Source: 66-474 sp964489055
Lineage (GTDB): Bacteria > Pseudomonadota > Gammaproteobacteria > Xanthomonadales > Rhodanobacteraceae
Direction: 5' to 3'
DNA: 64,000 bases
Assembly: GCA_964489055.1 (NCBI GenBank)
Contig: CAZAXF010000007.1
Span: 11,426 to 75,425, forward strand
Below the pieces are notes generated by a model, which did not search any database, had not been told where the DNA came from, and saw only the letters and a program-made list of their open reading frames with translations. A program made the position numbers and the translations under genes. How positions within the stretch are numbered: the first letter of the stretch is position 1; each line of letters starts with the position of its first letter. This document shows, piece by piece, positions 32,698-42,819 of this stretch.

Positions 32698-34521
32698 TCA
32701 ATCGGCTGCTGCAGACAGCGGTTGGCTTGGCGCGGGCAAGCCTGCCTGCCTGCACAGGGCGCCAAAGCGCGCGTCGTGCTGGTACGCGAGCACGAACGGA
32801 TCGCTCAGCACGTTGCTGACGAACGTCGGGTCGTTCTGGGCCCGGGCACGCTCCAGCCATTCGAACATCTTGTCCGGTTGCTTGCGCACCGCGTACAGGT
32901 CGGCAACCAGGAATGGCTGCTCCTTGCCCTGCCTGGCGATGAACGCGTGCAGGGCCGCGTCGGCTTCCCGGTGATCGGAGCCGATCTGTTGCACCAGTGC
33001 CAGTGCCCACGGTCCGTACGCCGGGTCGGTTATCTTTTTTGCGTCGCGCTGCGCGGCGGCGGCATTGCCACGCAGAACGTTGATCTCGACCAGGATCGTG
33101 TTCAGGCCCGGGAACTGAGGCTGCAAGGCCAGCGCCTTGTTGATGGCCTGCTCGGCCGCATCGAGCTGGCGTTGCCCGAACAGGGCCAGGGCCAGACTGT
33201 AGTAAAAATCGGGGCGCAGCGGATCGGCGTTGACGGCCTTGTGGAACAACTTGACGGCTGGCTGCAATTGGCCCACGGCCATCAACCCGTTCGCCAGGTG
33301 GTTCATGCTGTTGGTATCGTCCGGGGCAAGCTGGTAGGCCCGCTTGTACTCGGCCAGTGCACGCACCGGATCGTTGTCGACGGTCGCCAGCAGGTAACCG
33401 TGATCGGCGTGGGCAAACGCGGCGCCTGGTGCCAGCCGCAGTTCCCTGTCCACCGCGGCGCGGGCATCGGCATACGCCTGTTGCCGTTCGTCGCCGGTCA
33501 GGTACAGCACGCCAAGGTTGACCGAGGCATTGGACAACAATCCCCACGCGTAGGCGTAATCGGGATCGAGCTTGAGTGCCTGCCGGTACAGCGCGATCCC
33601 CTGGCGTATGGCCGCTTCGGTGCCATGCCGGTAGATGGCGCGTCCCTGCAGCATCAGCCGATAGGCCTCGACGTTGCCGCCGGGCGGCTTGTCGTCGGCG
33701 ACGATGGCCTTGCCCAGCAGCTTGATCTTGAGTGCCGCGGCGACGGCTTCGCCGATCCTGGACTGGATCGCGAACACGTCGTTCAGTCGTTCGTCGTAAC
33801 TGTGCGACCACACGCTGGTGCCGTCCGCGGCGCGGATCATGCCGACCGTGACGCGGATGCGGTCGCCTTGCTGGAACACCGAACCCTGGATCAGGTTGGC
33901 CACGCCAAGTGCCGCGCCGATCTGCGCCGGACTGTCCTTCGAATCGCGGAACTTGAAGCTCGAGTACTTGCCGATCACCTTCAATCCCTTGATCTGCGTG
34001 AGCTCGGAGATCAGTTCCTCCGAAAGGCCGTCGGAAAAATACTGCTGCTTCGGGTTGCCGCTTTCGTTGCCGAACGGCAAAACCGCGACGGACTCTTCAG
34101 GGACCTTGGCCAGCTCCGCGGCGATGGCCTTGGCATCGGCCGCGTTGGTCGTGCTGGTGACATCGCGACGCAGCACGAAGGTGTTGGTTACCAGCAGCAC
34201 CACGGCCACCGCGAGCACCCCGATGATCCAGAAGTCCAGCTTGCGGCCCGTGTGCGCCGCGGTCGACTCGCTTGGCGCGATTTCGCTTTCGAGCTTCAGC
34301 CCGGTAGGGGTGAATTCGAAAAACCAGGCGAAGGCGATCCAGAACGGAAACCCGATCGCGCACGCGACCACGAACCAGCGCGTCACCCAGTCCGGCATGC
34401 CGAACGCGGGCGCCAATTGCGCGATGCCCTGCGACAGCGCCCACACCGCCGCGATGTAGAACGCCCCCGCGCGGAACACGTTGCGGCGCCTGAGTTCACT
34501 GAGAAGCGACACTGGCTTCAA
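32698..34521 (-). CDS. TPR protein with membrane anchor and FlgO/TolB-like domain
   Basis: 607 residues from TTG 34519-34521; GTG at 34510-34512 would give the more usual start SLLSELRRRNVFR. Membrane segments occur near 18-36, 46-66 and 92-112. A domain with SVAVLPFGNESGNPKQQYFSDGLSEELISELTQI follows, seen in many membrane-bound adenylate-cyclase-like regulators. Several TPR repeats fill 270-590. There is no cyclase or DNA-binding domain here, so this is a shortened member. Such proteins probably act as scaffolds in the membrane. Its true start is uncertain. Confidence 0.75.
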   Translation of the reverse strand: MKPVSLLSELRRRNVFRAGAFYIAAVWALSQGIAQLAPAFGMPDWVTRWFVVACAIGFPFWIAFAWFFEFTPTGLKLESEIAPSESTAAHTGRKLDFWIIGVLAVAVVLLVTNTFVLRRDVTSTTNAADAKAIAAELAKVPEESVAVLPFGNESGNPKQQYFSDGLSEELISELTQIKGLKVIGKYSSFKFRDSKDSPAQIGAALGVANLIQGSVFQQGDRIRVTVGMIRAADGTSVWSHSYDERLNDVFAIQSRIGEAVAAALKIKLLGKAIVADDKPPGGNVEAYRLMLQGRAIYRHGTEAAIRQGIALYRQALKLDPDYAYAWGLLSNASVNLGVLYLTGDERQQAYADARAAVDRELRLAPGAAFAHADHGYLLATVDNDPVRALAEYKRAYQLAPDDTNSMNHLANGLMAVGQLQPAVKLFHKAVNADPLRPDFYYSLALALFGQRQLDAAEQAINKALALQPQFPGLNTILVEINVLRGNAAAAQRDAKKITDPAYGPWALALVQQIGSDHREADAALHAFIARQGKEQPFLVADLYAVRKQPDKMFEWLERARAQNDPTFVSNVLSDPFVLAYQHDARFGALCRQAGLPAPSQPLSAAAD

Positions 34522-34707
34522 GCGATTACCCCCGGCCCGGGTTTTGTGACTTGCGTCACGGATTGTACCGCCACAACCGGGTGCTGAGGGCGGAAAGGCT
34601 GGTCGGGAGTGTCGATCGCCGCGGGAATGCCGGGTCGGCTGGCGGTAGCGGCCCCGCGGGGCCGGCGACCGTCGGAACGCGGTTGCCGGTTGCAGCCGCG
34701 GGCAGGT

Positions 34708-35568
34708 TCAGGCGTTGTCGAAGCGCATGGACAGGTCGATGGCGCGCACGTGCTTGGTCAGCGCGCCGATGGAAATGCAGTCGACGCCGGTTTCGGCGAT
34801 CGCGCGCACGCGTGCCAGGTCGACGCTGCCGGAGACTTCCAGCGGCACGCGGCCGGCGGCGAGGGTGACGGCTTCGCGCAGCATCGCGTCGGAAAATTCA
34901 TCCAGCAGCACGCGGTCGGCGCCGGCTTCGATGGCCGCTTGCAGTTGGTCGAGCGATTCGACTTCGCAGTCCAGGAACACGCCGGGACTGGCGGCGCGCA
35001 CGGCGGTGATGGCGTTGGCGATTCCGCCCGCCGCGGCGACGTGGTTTTCCTTGATCAGGATCGCGTCGTGCAGGCCCATCCGGTGGTTGTGGCCGCCGCC
35101 GCAGCGCACGGCGTATTTTTGCGCCAGGCGCAGGCCGGGGATGGTCTTGCGGGTGTCGAGGATCTTCGCGCGGGTGCTGGCCACGGCATCGACGTAGCGG
35201 CGCGTGACGGTGGCGGTGCCGGACAGGGTCTGCAGGAAGTTCAGCGCGTTGCGCTCGCCGGCAACCAGCGCACGGGCGTTGCCTTCCAGTTCGCACAGCA
35301 CGTCGTCGGCGGCGACGTGGTCGGCGTCCGCGACGCGCCACCGGATGCGCACCTCGGGATCGAGCTGGCGGAAGCATTCATCGGCCCACGGTGCGCCGGC
35401 CAGCACCGCATCCTCGCGGCACACGATCCGTGCGCGGGCCTGCGCGGTGGCGTCGATCAGCGCGGCGGTCACGTCGCCCGCGCCGATATCCTCGGCCAGC
35501 GCGCGCGCGACGTCGGCGTGGATCGCGGCAGCGGGCGGGGTGTGCGGCCGCGCGTTGGCGGCACTCAT
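34708..35568 (-). CDS. nadC: Nicotinate-nucleotide (quinolinate) phosphoribosyltransferase
   Basis: 286 residues, the normal length. Key motifs: EDIGAGDVTAALI near the start, DTRKTIPGLR (phosphoribosyl pyrophosphate and quinolinate binding), RCGGGHNHRMGLHDAILIKENH, and the barrel segments VFLDCEVES and VPLEVSGSVDLARVRAIAETGVDCISIGALTKH. The enzyme makes nicotinate mononucleotide from quinolinate in NAD synthesis. The stop of the upstream DUF1631 gene overlaps its start by four bases (ATGA), so the two are probably co-translated. Confidence 0.96.
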   Translation of the reverse strand: MSAANARPHTPPAAAIHADVARALAEDIGAGDVTAALIDATAQARARIVCREDAVLAGAPWADECFRQLDPEVRIRWRVADADHVAADDVLCELEGNARALVAGERNALNFLQTLSGTATVTRRYVDAVASTRAKILDTRKTIPGLRLAQKYAVRCGGGHNHRMGLHDAILIKENHVAAAGGIANAITAVRAASPGVFLDCEVESLDQLQAAIEAGADRVLLDEFSDAMLREAVTLAAGRVPLEVSGSVDLARVRAIAETGVDCISIGALTKHVRAIDLSMRFDNA

Positions 35569-37925
35569 GCAGTCGGAGGCGATTGCGGCTGCTGCTCGCC
35601 CTGCGCGTTGCGCAGGCGGTCGACGATGGCGTCGAGTGCGCGGTCGAACAGCGGGACTTCCTCCAGGATCAGCGCGCGCTGGTCGTGGATCTCGGTCGCC
35701 AGTTCCACCGCGGTGCGATCGGCGACCTTGAGGCCGCGGCGGTTGACGAACAGGTACTTGCCGCTGATCGGGCTGATCCAGGACAGCTTGGCACGTTCGC
35801 GGCCGCCGGTATCGTCGATGAATTCGATCCAGGCACCGACCTTCAGTTCACGCACCGTCTGCAGCGACGTGGCGTCGATGTTCACCGACATGTCGTCGGG
35901 ATCGAAGTCGTCCTCGACCTCGGGTGCGGTCTCGGTGATCGCCGGCTGCGCTTCGGCGCCGCTGCCCAGCACCACCTCGGCGACGGCGGCCGGTTCCGGC
36001 TCGGGTTCGGCGGCGGGCGCGGTGGGTGCGGGTTCGCCCAGTTGCCGGCGCCAGAACTTCCACAGTTCGGCCATCAGGCGGTCGATGTCCGGCTCCTGGA
36101 ACGCGACGGTCGCCAGGCCGGTGCGCAGGTGTCGTTCGAGCGATTCCAGCGCGCCGCGGTACTGCGCGTGCGCTTCCTCGCCGCTGGGTGCGTCGGCGGT
36201 GGCGATGAAGTCGTCCACGAAGTGCACCGCGGAGCGGAACTCGGGCGAATCGACGCCCTGGCGCAACACCACCAGCACCAGGTAGTTGGCCCACGGCCGC
36301 GTCAGTACGCCGCGCAGCAGGGCGGGCAGGTTGCGGTCGTTGATGCGCGAGAGGATCTCCCGCGCGGCACGGCGGCGCGCTTCCTGCAGGCGTTCGCGGC
36401 CGCGTGCGGCTTCGGTTGCACGGCTTTCGGCGAGCTCGGCGCGCTTGCGGTTCTGTTCGACGAACTGGGTGAACTGGTCGAGCTCGCGGCTGAACACGTC
36501 CACGTCGTCGTCGAAATCCTTCAGCAGGGTTTCCACGACCTGCTTGACCTTGTCGTACAGGCGATGGTCGCGGTCGGATTCCTCCGACCAGCTCTTGGCG
36601 GCGTCGGCGAGCTGGTCCAGCAGCTTGCGCGCCGGGTGCGAGGCGTGCGCGAACATGCGCCGGTCCAGGATCGCGACCTTGAGGTAGGGAATCTGCAGGC
36701 GCGCCAGCAGCACCTGCATCGGGGCCGGGATGGTGTGGTCCTGCAGCACGTACTCGAACAGCATCCCGACCAGGTCGATGGTGTCCTCGTCGCTGCCCGA
36801 CACGTTGGCCCTGGCCTGGCCGGACAGTTTCTGGATCTGCAGCATCAACTCGTCCTTGAGGTGCTGGACCATTCCGGCGGCGGCGGTGCTGTCGGGTGTG
36901 GGCGCGGCCGGCAGCGGCTGGGCCTCGCCCTGCAGCAGGCTCAGTGCGCCAAGCAGTTCGGCGGGTGTCAGCGACGCCATGCCCGCGCCACCCTGGTAGC
37001 CGGCACCCGAAGACGTGCCGCCGCTGCCGTGCCGGCGTGCCGCCAGCAGCGAGGTCAGGCGCTGCATCAACTCGCCGTGCAGCTCGTCGTCGATGCTGTC
37101 GGCGTCATCGGCGTCGGTGGCTTGCCGGGAAGCGTCATCGCCCGGCTGCTGTGCGCCGCGCGACCTGCGCGTACCGGTACCGCCCGGGCGTCGCACCACG
37201 GTCGGGTGGCGCAGGTGCGGCAGGACGCCGGCCTGCACCAGGCGCACGTTGACGTCGTGGTACAGCGTTTCAAGCGCCTGGAGCACGTAGCGCTCGAACA
37301 TCTTGAGGATGATCAGGCGCACCCGGATGTTGACTTCGGACAGTTCGCCCAGGGCCTCGCGGAAGGCCTCGGTCAACGCGCTGGGCGCCAGCGGATTGTT
37401 GGCGTTGGTGGTTTCGCGGCCGCCGTTCAACACCGACATGCGCTGGTTCAACGCCATCAGCGCCGCCGACAGGCGGCCGTCGGCCTTGGCCACCATGCTG
37501 GAGACGGCCAGCGACTCTTCGAGCTCGCGGTCGTCGACCAGGCTCAGTTCGCCACTGCTGGAAAACGCCCGCTGGGCGTCGCTGCCCTGCGCCGCGCGGC
37601 CGGCCGCAAAATCACCGAACCCGCGCTTGACGTGGTCGGCGAACATGCGCTGGATGCGCGGGCGGCGCTTGCGCGTCTCGCGCATGCCGTCGAAGTATTC
37701 GGTCTGGCTGGCGTTGCTCTCGGCCTTTTCGGCCAGGTCGAACAGCGTGTCGTCGACGTTGTCGAGCAAGGTGTTGACCAGATCGCCGGTGGACTTGACC
37801 GTCATTTCGCGGACCGCCACCAGCAGGCCGCCCACGTGGCCGTTTTCGGCAGCGGGTGCGCGTGAGCCGATCTCGACGACTTTCTTGTCGTCGTTCGGCG
37901 AAGGATCGGGCGACGTGGTGGTCAT
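35565..37925 (-). CDS. DUF1631-family cytoplasmic protein
   Basis: 786 residues, predicted soluble, with many long helical segments. Blocks such as FDGMRETRKRRPRIQRMFADHVKRGF, ALNQRMSVL, and a C-terminal PilZ-like small domain (LKVGAWIEFIDDTGGRERAKLSWISPISGKYLFVNRRGLKV) fit DUF1631 proteins of proteobacteria. Some genomes annotate these as thymidine phosphorylase, which is not supported here. The PilZ-like end suggests possible cyclic-di-GMP binding, but I do not see a full RxxxR. Start ATG 37923-37925. The gene's end overlaps nadC. Confidence 0.8.
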   Translation of the reverse strand: MTTTSPDPSPNDDKKVVEIGSRAPAAENGHVGGLLVAVREMTVKSTGDLVNTLLDNVDDTLFDLAEKAESNASQTEYFDGMRETRKRRPRIQRMFADHVKRGFGDFAAGRAAQGSDAQRAFSSSGELSLVDDRELEESLAVSSMVAKADGRLSAALMALNQRMSVLNGGRETTNANNPLAPSALTEAFREALGELSEVNIRVRLIILKMFERYVLQALETLYHDVNVRLVQAGVLPHLRHPTVVRRPGGTGTRRSRGAQQPGDDASRQATDADDADSIDDELHGELMQRLTSLLAARRHGSGGTSSGAGYQGGAGMASLTPAELLGALSLLQGEAQPLPAAPTPDSTAAAGMVQHLKDELMLQIQKLSGQARANVSGSDEDTIDLVGMLFEYVLQDHTIPAPMQVLLARLQIPYLKVAILDRRMFAHASHPARKLLDQLADAAKSWSEESDRDHRLYDKVKQVVETLLKDFDDDVDVFSRELDQFTQFVEQNRKRAELAESRATEAARGRERLQEARRRAAREILSRINDRNLPALLRGVLTRPWANYLVLVVLRQGVDSPEFRSAVHFVDDFIATADAPSGEEAHAQYRGALESLERHLRTGLATVAFQEPDIDRLMAELWKFWRRQLGEPAPTAPAAEPEPEPAAVAEVVLGSGAEAQPAITETAPEVEDDFDPDDMSVNIDATSLQTVRELKVGAWIEFIDDTGGRERAKLSWISPISGKYLFVNRRGLKVADRTAVELATEIHDQRALILEEVPLFDRALDAIVDRLRNAQGEQQPQSPPTA

Positions 37926-38048
37926 GGAGCGGGCCGCAATCGGCAACCGGCGATGGATGGTGTCAGTATGCCTCACACCGCATTACGTAACGTGAATCAG
38001 CGCACAGCCCGGCGGACCGGGTGCGCAGGGAGCGCCGCGCGGATACGC

Positions 38049-38315
38049 TCAGGCGGGAAAATCCGTCAATTGCACGGTGCCGATGCCTTCGTCGGCCAGC
38101 ATCACCGGGATGTCGTCCTCGATCCGGTAGACCACCTTGCGGTCGGTGGTGATCAGGCCCGCCGCCAGGGTCGCGGAAACCTTCTGGCCGGCAACGGTAT
38201 CCACGCCGCCGGCGGTGATCGCGCGGTTCAGCGCGTCCAGCTCGTCGCGGCGCAAGGGGCGCACCGGGGTCTTGCTGACCGGGTCGCACAGGATGTCGAG
38301 CAATCGCTTGTCCAT
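38049..38315 (-). CDS. UPF0434/Trm112-family protein
   Basis: 88 residues. The N-terminal half (MDKRLLDILCDPVSKTPV, RRDELDALNRAITAG) and the C-terminal TDRKVVYRIEDDIPVMLADEGI are characteristic of YcaR/Trm112 proteins. Eukaryotic Trm112 activates methyltransferases; the bacterial role is mostly unknown. Only one of the Cys positions (LCDP) is visible, so zinc binding is doubtful. It diverges from purE with a 36-base gap. Confidence 0.88.
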   Translation of the reverse strand: MDKRLLDILCDPVSKTPVRPLRRDELDALNRAITAGGVDTVAGQKVSATLAAGLITTDRKVVYRIEDDIPVMLADEGIGTVQLTDFPA

Positions 38316-38351
38316 GCCGCGTACAATACCGGGTTTTGCAGTGGACACGCC

Positions 38352-38890
<539 letters not shown>

Positions 38891-38891
<1 letters not shown>

Positions 38892-40036
38892 TGGCGACAC
38901 TGGGGATCCTGGGCGGTGGCCAGTTGGCGCGCATGCTGGTGCTGGCCGGCGTGCCGCTGGGCGTGCGTTTTCGCATCGTCGATCCGGTGGCCGACGCCTG
39001 CGCCGGGCAGGTCGCCCCGCTGCTGCAGGCCGACTGGGACGCCACCGACGCGCTCGAGCCCTTCGCCTCGGCCGTCGACGTGGCAACCTTCGATTTCGAG
39101 AACGTGCCCGCGGCCACGGCCGAATGGCTGGTCGCGCGCACCCGGATCGCGCCCAATGCGCATTCGCTGGCCACGGCGCAGGACCGGGTCGCGGAGAAGA
39201 CGCTGTTTCGAGAATGCGGCCTGCCGACGACGGAATTCGTCGCGGTCGCGGACCGCGCCGGACTCGATGCGGCGCTGGAGAAGACCGGCGCGCCGGCGAT
39301 CCTGAAGACGCGCCGCGAGGGTTACGACGGCAAGGGCCAGTTCCGCATCGGCACGCCGGCAGACGCCGACGCCGCGTGGGAGGCCCTGGGCGCCCAGGCC
39401 GACACGCGCGGGCTGATCCTGGAAGCCTTCGTGCCATTCGACTTCGAGGCCTCGGTGGTGGCCGTGCGCGCGCGCAACGGTGATTTCCGGACCTGGCCGC
39501 TGACGCGCAACTGGCACGACAACGGCATCCTCTCGGTCAGCCTGGCGCCCGCCAGCGTGGCCGACACCGTCAGCAACGCGGCATTCGCACACGCCCGCGC
39601 GATCGCAGAGAAACTGGACTACGTCGGCACCTTTGCGCTGGAACTGTTCGTCAAGGGCGGGCAACTGCTGGGCAACGAAATGGCGCCGCGCGTGCACAAC
39701 TCCGGGCACTGGACCATCGAGGGCGCGGTCACCTCGCAGTTCGAGAACCACGTGCGCGCGGTGATGGGCCTGCCGCTGGGCGACACCTCCCTGCGCTTTC
39801 CCTCGTGCATGCTCAACTGGATCGGCGAACTGCCCGAACGCGACAAGCTGCTCGCGGTACCGGGCGCGCACTGGCACGACTACGGCAAGGCGCCGCGACC
39901 CGGCCGCAAGGTCGGTCACGCGACGGTGTGCGCGCGCGATGCCGCAGCGCTGGCCAAGCGGTTGCGCCAGGTTGCCGGGGCACTGGGCCGCGAGTCCCAG
40001 GTCGAATCCGTGCTGCGGGCGCTGGAAGGCGAGTGA
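38891..40036 (+). CDS. purK: N5-carboxyaminoimidazole ribonucleotide synthase
   Basis: 381 residues, standard length. The N-terminal GILGGGQLARML, the ATP-grasp region with KTRREGYDGKGQ, and FALELFVKGGQLLGNEMAPRVHNSGHWTIEG are diagnostic. It uses ATP and bicarbonate to carboxylate AIR, feeding PurE. It follows purE with overlapping stop and start. The palindromes at 40039-40097 lie just after its stop. Confidence 0.97.
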
Positions 40037-40037
40037 T

Positions 40038-40100
40038 CGGCGGGCGGTGTCCGCCCTGCGTCGATTGCATTGCAGGGTAGGGCGGGCACTGCCCGCCGCG
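40038..40100. repeat. Pair of GC-rich palindromes (P2-P1), copy 2
   Basis: GGCGGGCGGTGTCCGCC (40039-40055) and GGCGGGCACTGCCCGCC (40081-40097) recur from 17116-17172 in reversed order, with a related CTGCG..TTGCA.TG stretch between. It lies between convergent purK and the CPBP gene and could also end their transcripts. Confidence 0.7.
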
Positions 40101-40126
40101 CCTGCTGCCCGGGGCGGCAGGCCGGG

Positions 40127-40945
40127 TCACGGGTGTGGCGCGCTGGCCAGGAACCAGCCGGCGATCGCGATGGCGTTGAACGCGACGTGCGCGGTCACCG
40201 AGGTCCACAGCGAACCCGAGCGCAGCCGCAGCCACGCCAGCAATACGCCAAGCAGCACCAGCGTGGGAACCGGATACCAGGCGAACTTGAAGTCCGGCAG
40301 GTGCACCAGCCCGAAGACCACCGCACTGGCCAGTACCGCCGGTACCACCGGCAGGCGCCGCATCAGCCCGGACAGCAACACGCCGCGGAAGACGGCTTCC
40401 TCCACCATCGGCGCGACCACCGCCGCCGACAGCGCCAGCGGGATGCGCCACGCCATCGGCACGCTTTGCGCCCACAGGCTGATGTCCTGCCGGGGTGCGT
40501 GGCCGCCGCCCAGGGCGTGTGCCAGCAACGCGCCCAGCCAGGCCGCGGCCAGTCCGACCGCGACCGCGAGCGGGAAATACCAGGAACTGGCCGGCGCGCG
40601 CACCCCGAATCCCGGCGGGTCTGCGACCGGCCACATCGCCCGCCAGTGGCGGTGGATGAACCACAACATCAACGCCGCGGTCGCGACCAGCGTCAGCGAA
40701 ACGGTGGCCACGTGCACGTCAGGCGTCTGCATGAGACCGGTCGCGGCCGCCGCCGCGGCCTGCGCGTCGTGTTCCGGTGCGCTGACCGCGCCGACGATGC
40801 CGATCGCGACTGCCGCGACCACCGCGACGACCAGGCCCACGGCAAACTGCAGCAGGAAATACAGCACCACCACGCCCAGGCCGCTCCACGGGCCGGGCGC
40901 CCGCGGAGCGATCTCGGCGCCAGCTTGATGGTTGCGGGTATCCAC
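40127..40945 (-). CDS. CPBP-family intramembrane metalloprotease (CAAX/Abi type)
   Basis: 272 residues with about seven membrane segments. The catalytic motifs are VEEAVFRGVLL (EExxxR), FGLVHLP (FxxxH) and HVAFNAIAI (HxxxN). These intramembrane proteases occur in prenyl-protein processing, bacteriocin immunity or regulation; the bacterial substrate is not known. I use GTG 40943-40945 (VDTRNHQ); other starts exist upstream and the exact N-terminus is uncertain. It converges on purK. Confidence 0.85.
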   Translation of the reverse strand: MDTRNHQAGAEIAPRAPGPWSGLGVVVLYFLLQFAVGLVVAVVAAVAIGIVGAVSAPEHDAQAAAAAATGLMQTPDVHVATVSLTLVATAALMLWFIHRHWRAMWPVADPPGFGVRAPASSWYFPLAVAVGLAAAWLGALLAHALGGGHAPRQDISLWAQSVPMAWRIPLALSAAVVAPMVEEAVFRGVLLSGLMRRLPVVPAVLASAVVFGLVHLPDFKFAWYPVPTLVLLGVLLAWLRLRSGSLWTSVTAHVAFNAIAIAGWFLASAPHP

Positions 40946-41066
40946 GCAAGAGTTCCCTGGTTTCGGCGACCGCCGGGTGTGCGCGGACGGCTTTGACAAC
41001 CTGCGGCGCGTGCGCGATGGTAACCGGAATATCCGCCGCATATGGCTACGTACCAGAGGTCTTCGC

Positions 41067-42806
41067 ATGAAACACCCGTATCTGCCCACCGCCGCGTTGT
41101 GGGCATTGCTGGCCGTCGCGCTGCTGCCCGGCCCGGCCCGGGCCGACACCCAGCTCGGCAATCCGACGCCGGCGATGGTGCGCGCCGACGAGCCGCTGGT
41201 CACCGCCAAAAACGGAATGGTGGTTTCCGCCCAGCATCTCGCGACCCGGATCGGCGTGGACATCCTGAAGCAGGGCGGCAACGCGGTCGATGCCGCGGTC
41301 GCGGTTGGCTACGCGCTGGCGGTGGTGCACCCGTGCTGCGGCAACATCGGTGGCGGCGGATTCATGACCATCCACCTGGCCGATGGCAGGAACGTGTTCC
41401 TGAATTTCCGCGAGAAGGCGCCGCTGGCGGCCACGCCGGACATGATGCAGGACGCCTCGGGCAAGGTCGTCAAGGGTCGCAGCACGCGCACCTGGCTCGG
41501 CGTCGGCGTGCCGGGCACCGTGATGGGTTTCGACGCCGCGCTGGCGAAGTACGGCAGCATGAGCCTGGCGCAGGTCATCGCGCCCGCGATCAAGCTGGCA
41601 CGGGACGGGTACAAGCTTGAACCGGGCGATGTGCACATCCTCGGAACCTCGACCGATGCGTTCCGCCGGCACCCGAACGTCGCCGCCGTTTTCCTCGACC
41701 ACGGCAAGCCCTGGAAAGCCGGGCAGGTGCTCAAGCAACCACAGCTTGCGCACACGCTCGAACTGATCGCCAAGGGTGGCACGCGCGCCTTCTACCACGG
41801 TCCGATCGCCGAGGCGGTGGTGAAGGCCAGCAAGGCCAACGGCGGCATCCTGACGTTGAAGGATTTCGCCGACTACACCGTGCAGTGGCAAAAGCCGATC
41901 GAGTGCAGCTACCACGGCTACATGATCCATTCGGCGCCGCCGCCGAGTTCGGGCGGCACCACCATCTGCGAGACGTTGCAGATCCTGGCGCCGTATCCGC
42001 TGGCCAAGTGGGGCTTCCATTCGGCCAGGAGTGTGCACTACTTCGTCGAGGCCGAGCGGCGCGCATTCGCCGACCGCAACACATACCTCGGCGATCCGGC
42101 GTTCGTGCACAACCCGATCGACAAGCTGCTTTCGGCCGAGCACGCCGCGAAGCTGCGCGCCGGGATCGATCCCGACAAGGCGACGCCATCGTCCGAGGTC
42201 AAGGGCAGCCTGGGGCCCTACGAGGCGACCAACACCACCCACTACTCGGTGGTCGACGGCAAGGGCAACGCGGTGGCGGTCACCTACACCGTGAACGGCT
42301 GGTTCGGGATCAAGCAGATGGCCGCGGGCTTTTTCCTCAACAACGAGATGGACGATTTCACCTCCAAGCCCGGCGTGCCCAACCAGTTCGGCCTGGTGCA
42401 GGGCAAGGCCAACCAGATCGAACCCGGCAAGCGTCCGCTGAGTTCCATGAGCCCGACCATCGTCACGCATGACGGCAAGCTGGTGATGGTCACCGGCAGC
42501 CCCGGCGGCTCGACCATCATCTCGACCACCATGGAAAGCATCCTCAACGTGATCGAGTACGGCATGAACATCAAGCAGGCCATCGACGCCCCGCGCATCC
42601 ACATGCAGTGGTGGCCCGACAAGATCTTCGCCGAACCCGGCGCATTCGCCCCGGCCGTGCACGATGCGCTGGTGAAGATGGGCTACACCATCCGCCCGGT
42701 GCGCCACCTTGGCGACGTCGAGGCGATCGTGGTCAACCAGAAAACCGGCATGCTGGAAAGCGTCAACGATCCGCGCTATCCGGCGGGCCTGGCGGCCGGC
42801 TACTGA
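41067..42806 (+). CDS. ggt: Gamma-glutamyltransferase (periplasmic)
   Basis: 579 residues. A signal peptide ends ARAD near residue 26. The self-cleavage nucleophile is Thr390 in NTTHYSVVDGKGNAVAVTYTVN, and the second signature RPLSSMSPTIV...GSPGGSTIISTTM is present. The precursor is cut into large and small subunits and transfers or hydrolyses gamma-glutamyl groups of glutathione. ATG 41067 starts the signal peptide. It faces away from the CPBP gene, and the tamB gene converges on it. Confidence 0.95.
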   Translation: MKHPYLPTAALWALLAVALLPGPARADTQLGNPTPAMVRADEPLVTAKNGMVVSAQHLATRIGVDILKQGGNAVDAAVAVGYALAVVHPCCGNIGGGGFMTIHLADGRNVFLNFREKAPLAATPDMMQDASGKVVKGRSTRTWLGVGVPGTVMGFDAALAKYGSMSLAQVIAPAIKLARDGYKLEPGDVHILGTSTDAFRRHPNVAAVFLDHGKPWKAGQVLKQPQLAHTLELIAKGGTRAFYHGPIAEAVVKASKANGGILTLKDFADYTVQWQKPIECSYHGYMIHSAPPPSSGGTTICETLQILAPYPLAKWGFHSARSVHYFVEAERRAFADRNTYLGDPAFVHNPIDKLLSAEHAAKLRAGIDPDKATPSSEVKGSLGPYEATNTTHYSVVDGKGNAVAVTYTVNGWFGIKQMAAGFFLNNEMDDFTSKPGVPNQFGLVQGKANQIEPGKRPLSSMSPTIVTHDGKLVMVTGSPGGSTIISTTMESILNVIEYGMNIKQAIDAPRIHMQWWPDKIFAEPGAFAPAVHDALVKMGYTIRPVRHLGDVEAIVVNQKTGMLESVNDPRYPAGLAAGY

Positions 42807-42819
42807 AACGGCGCGCGGC

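Noticed and set aside
35391..37865. 824-codon frame opposite nadC/DUF1631
   Set aside because: It runs across two well-supported minus-strand genes and has no family features.
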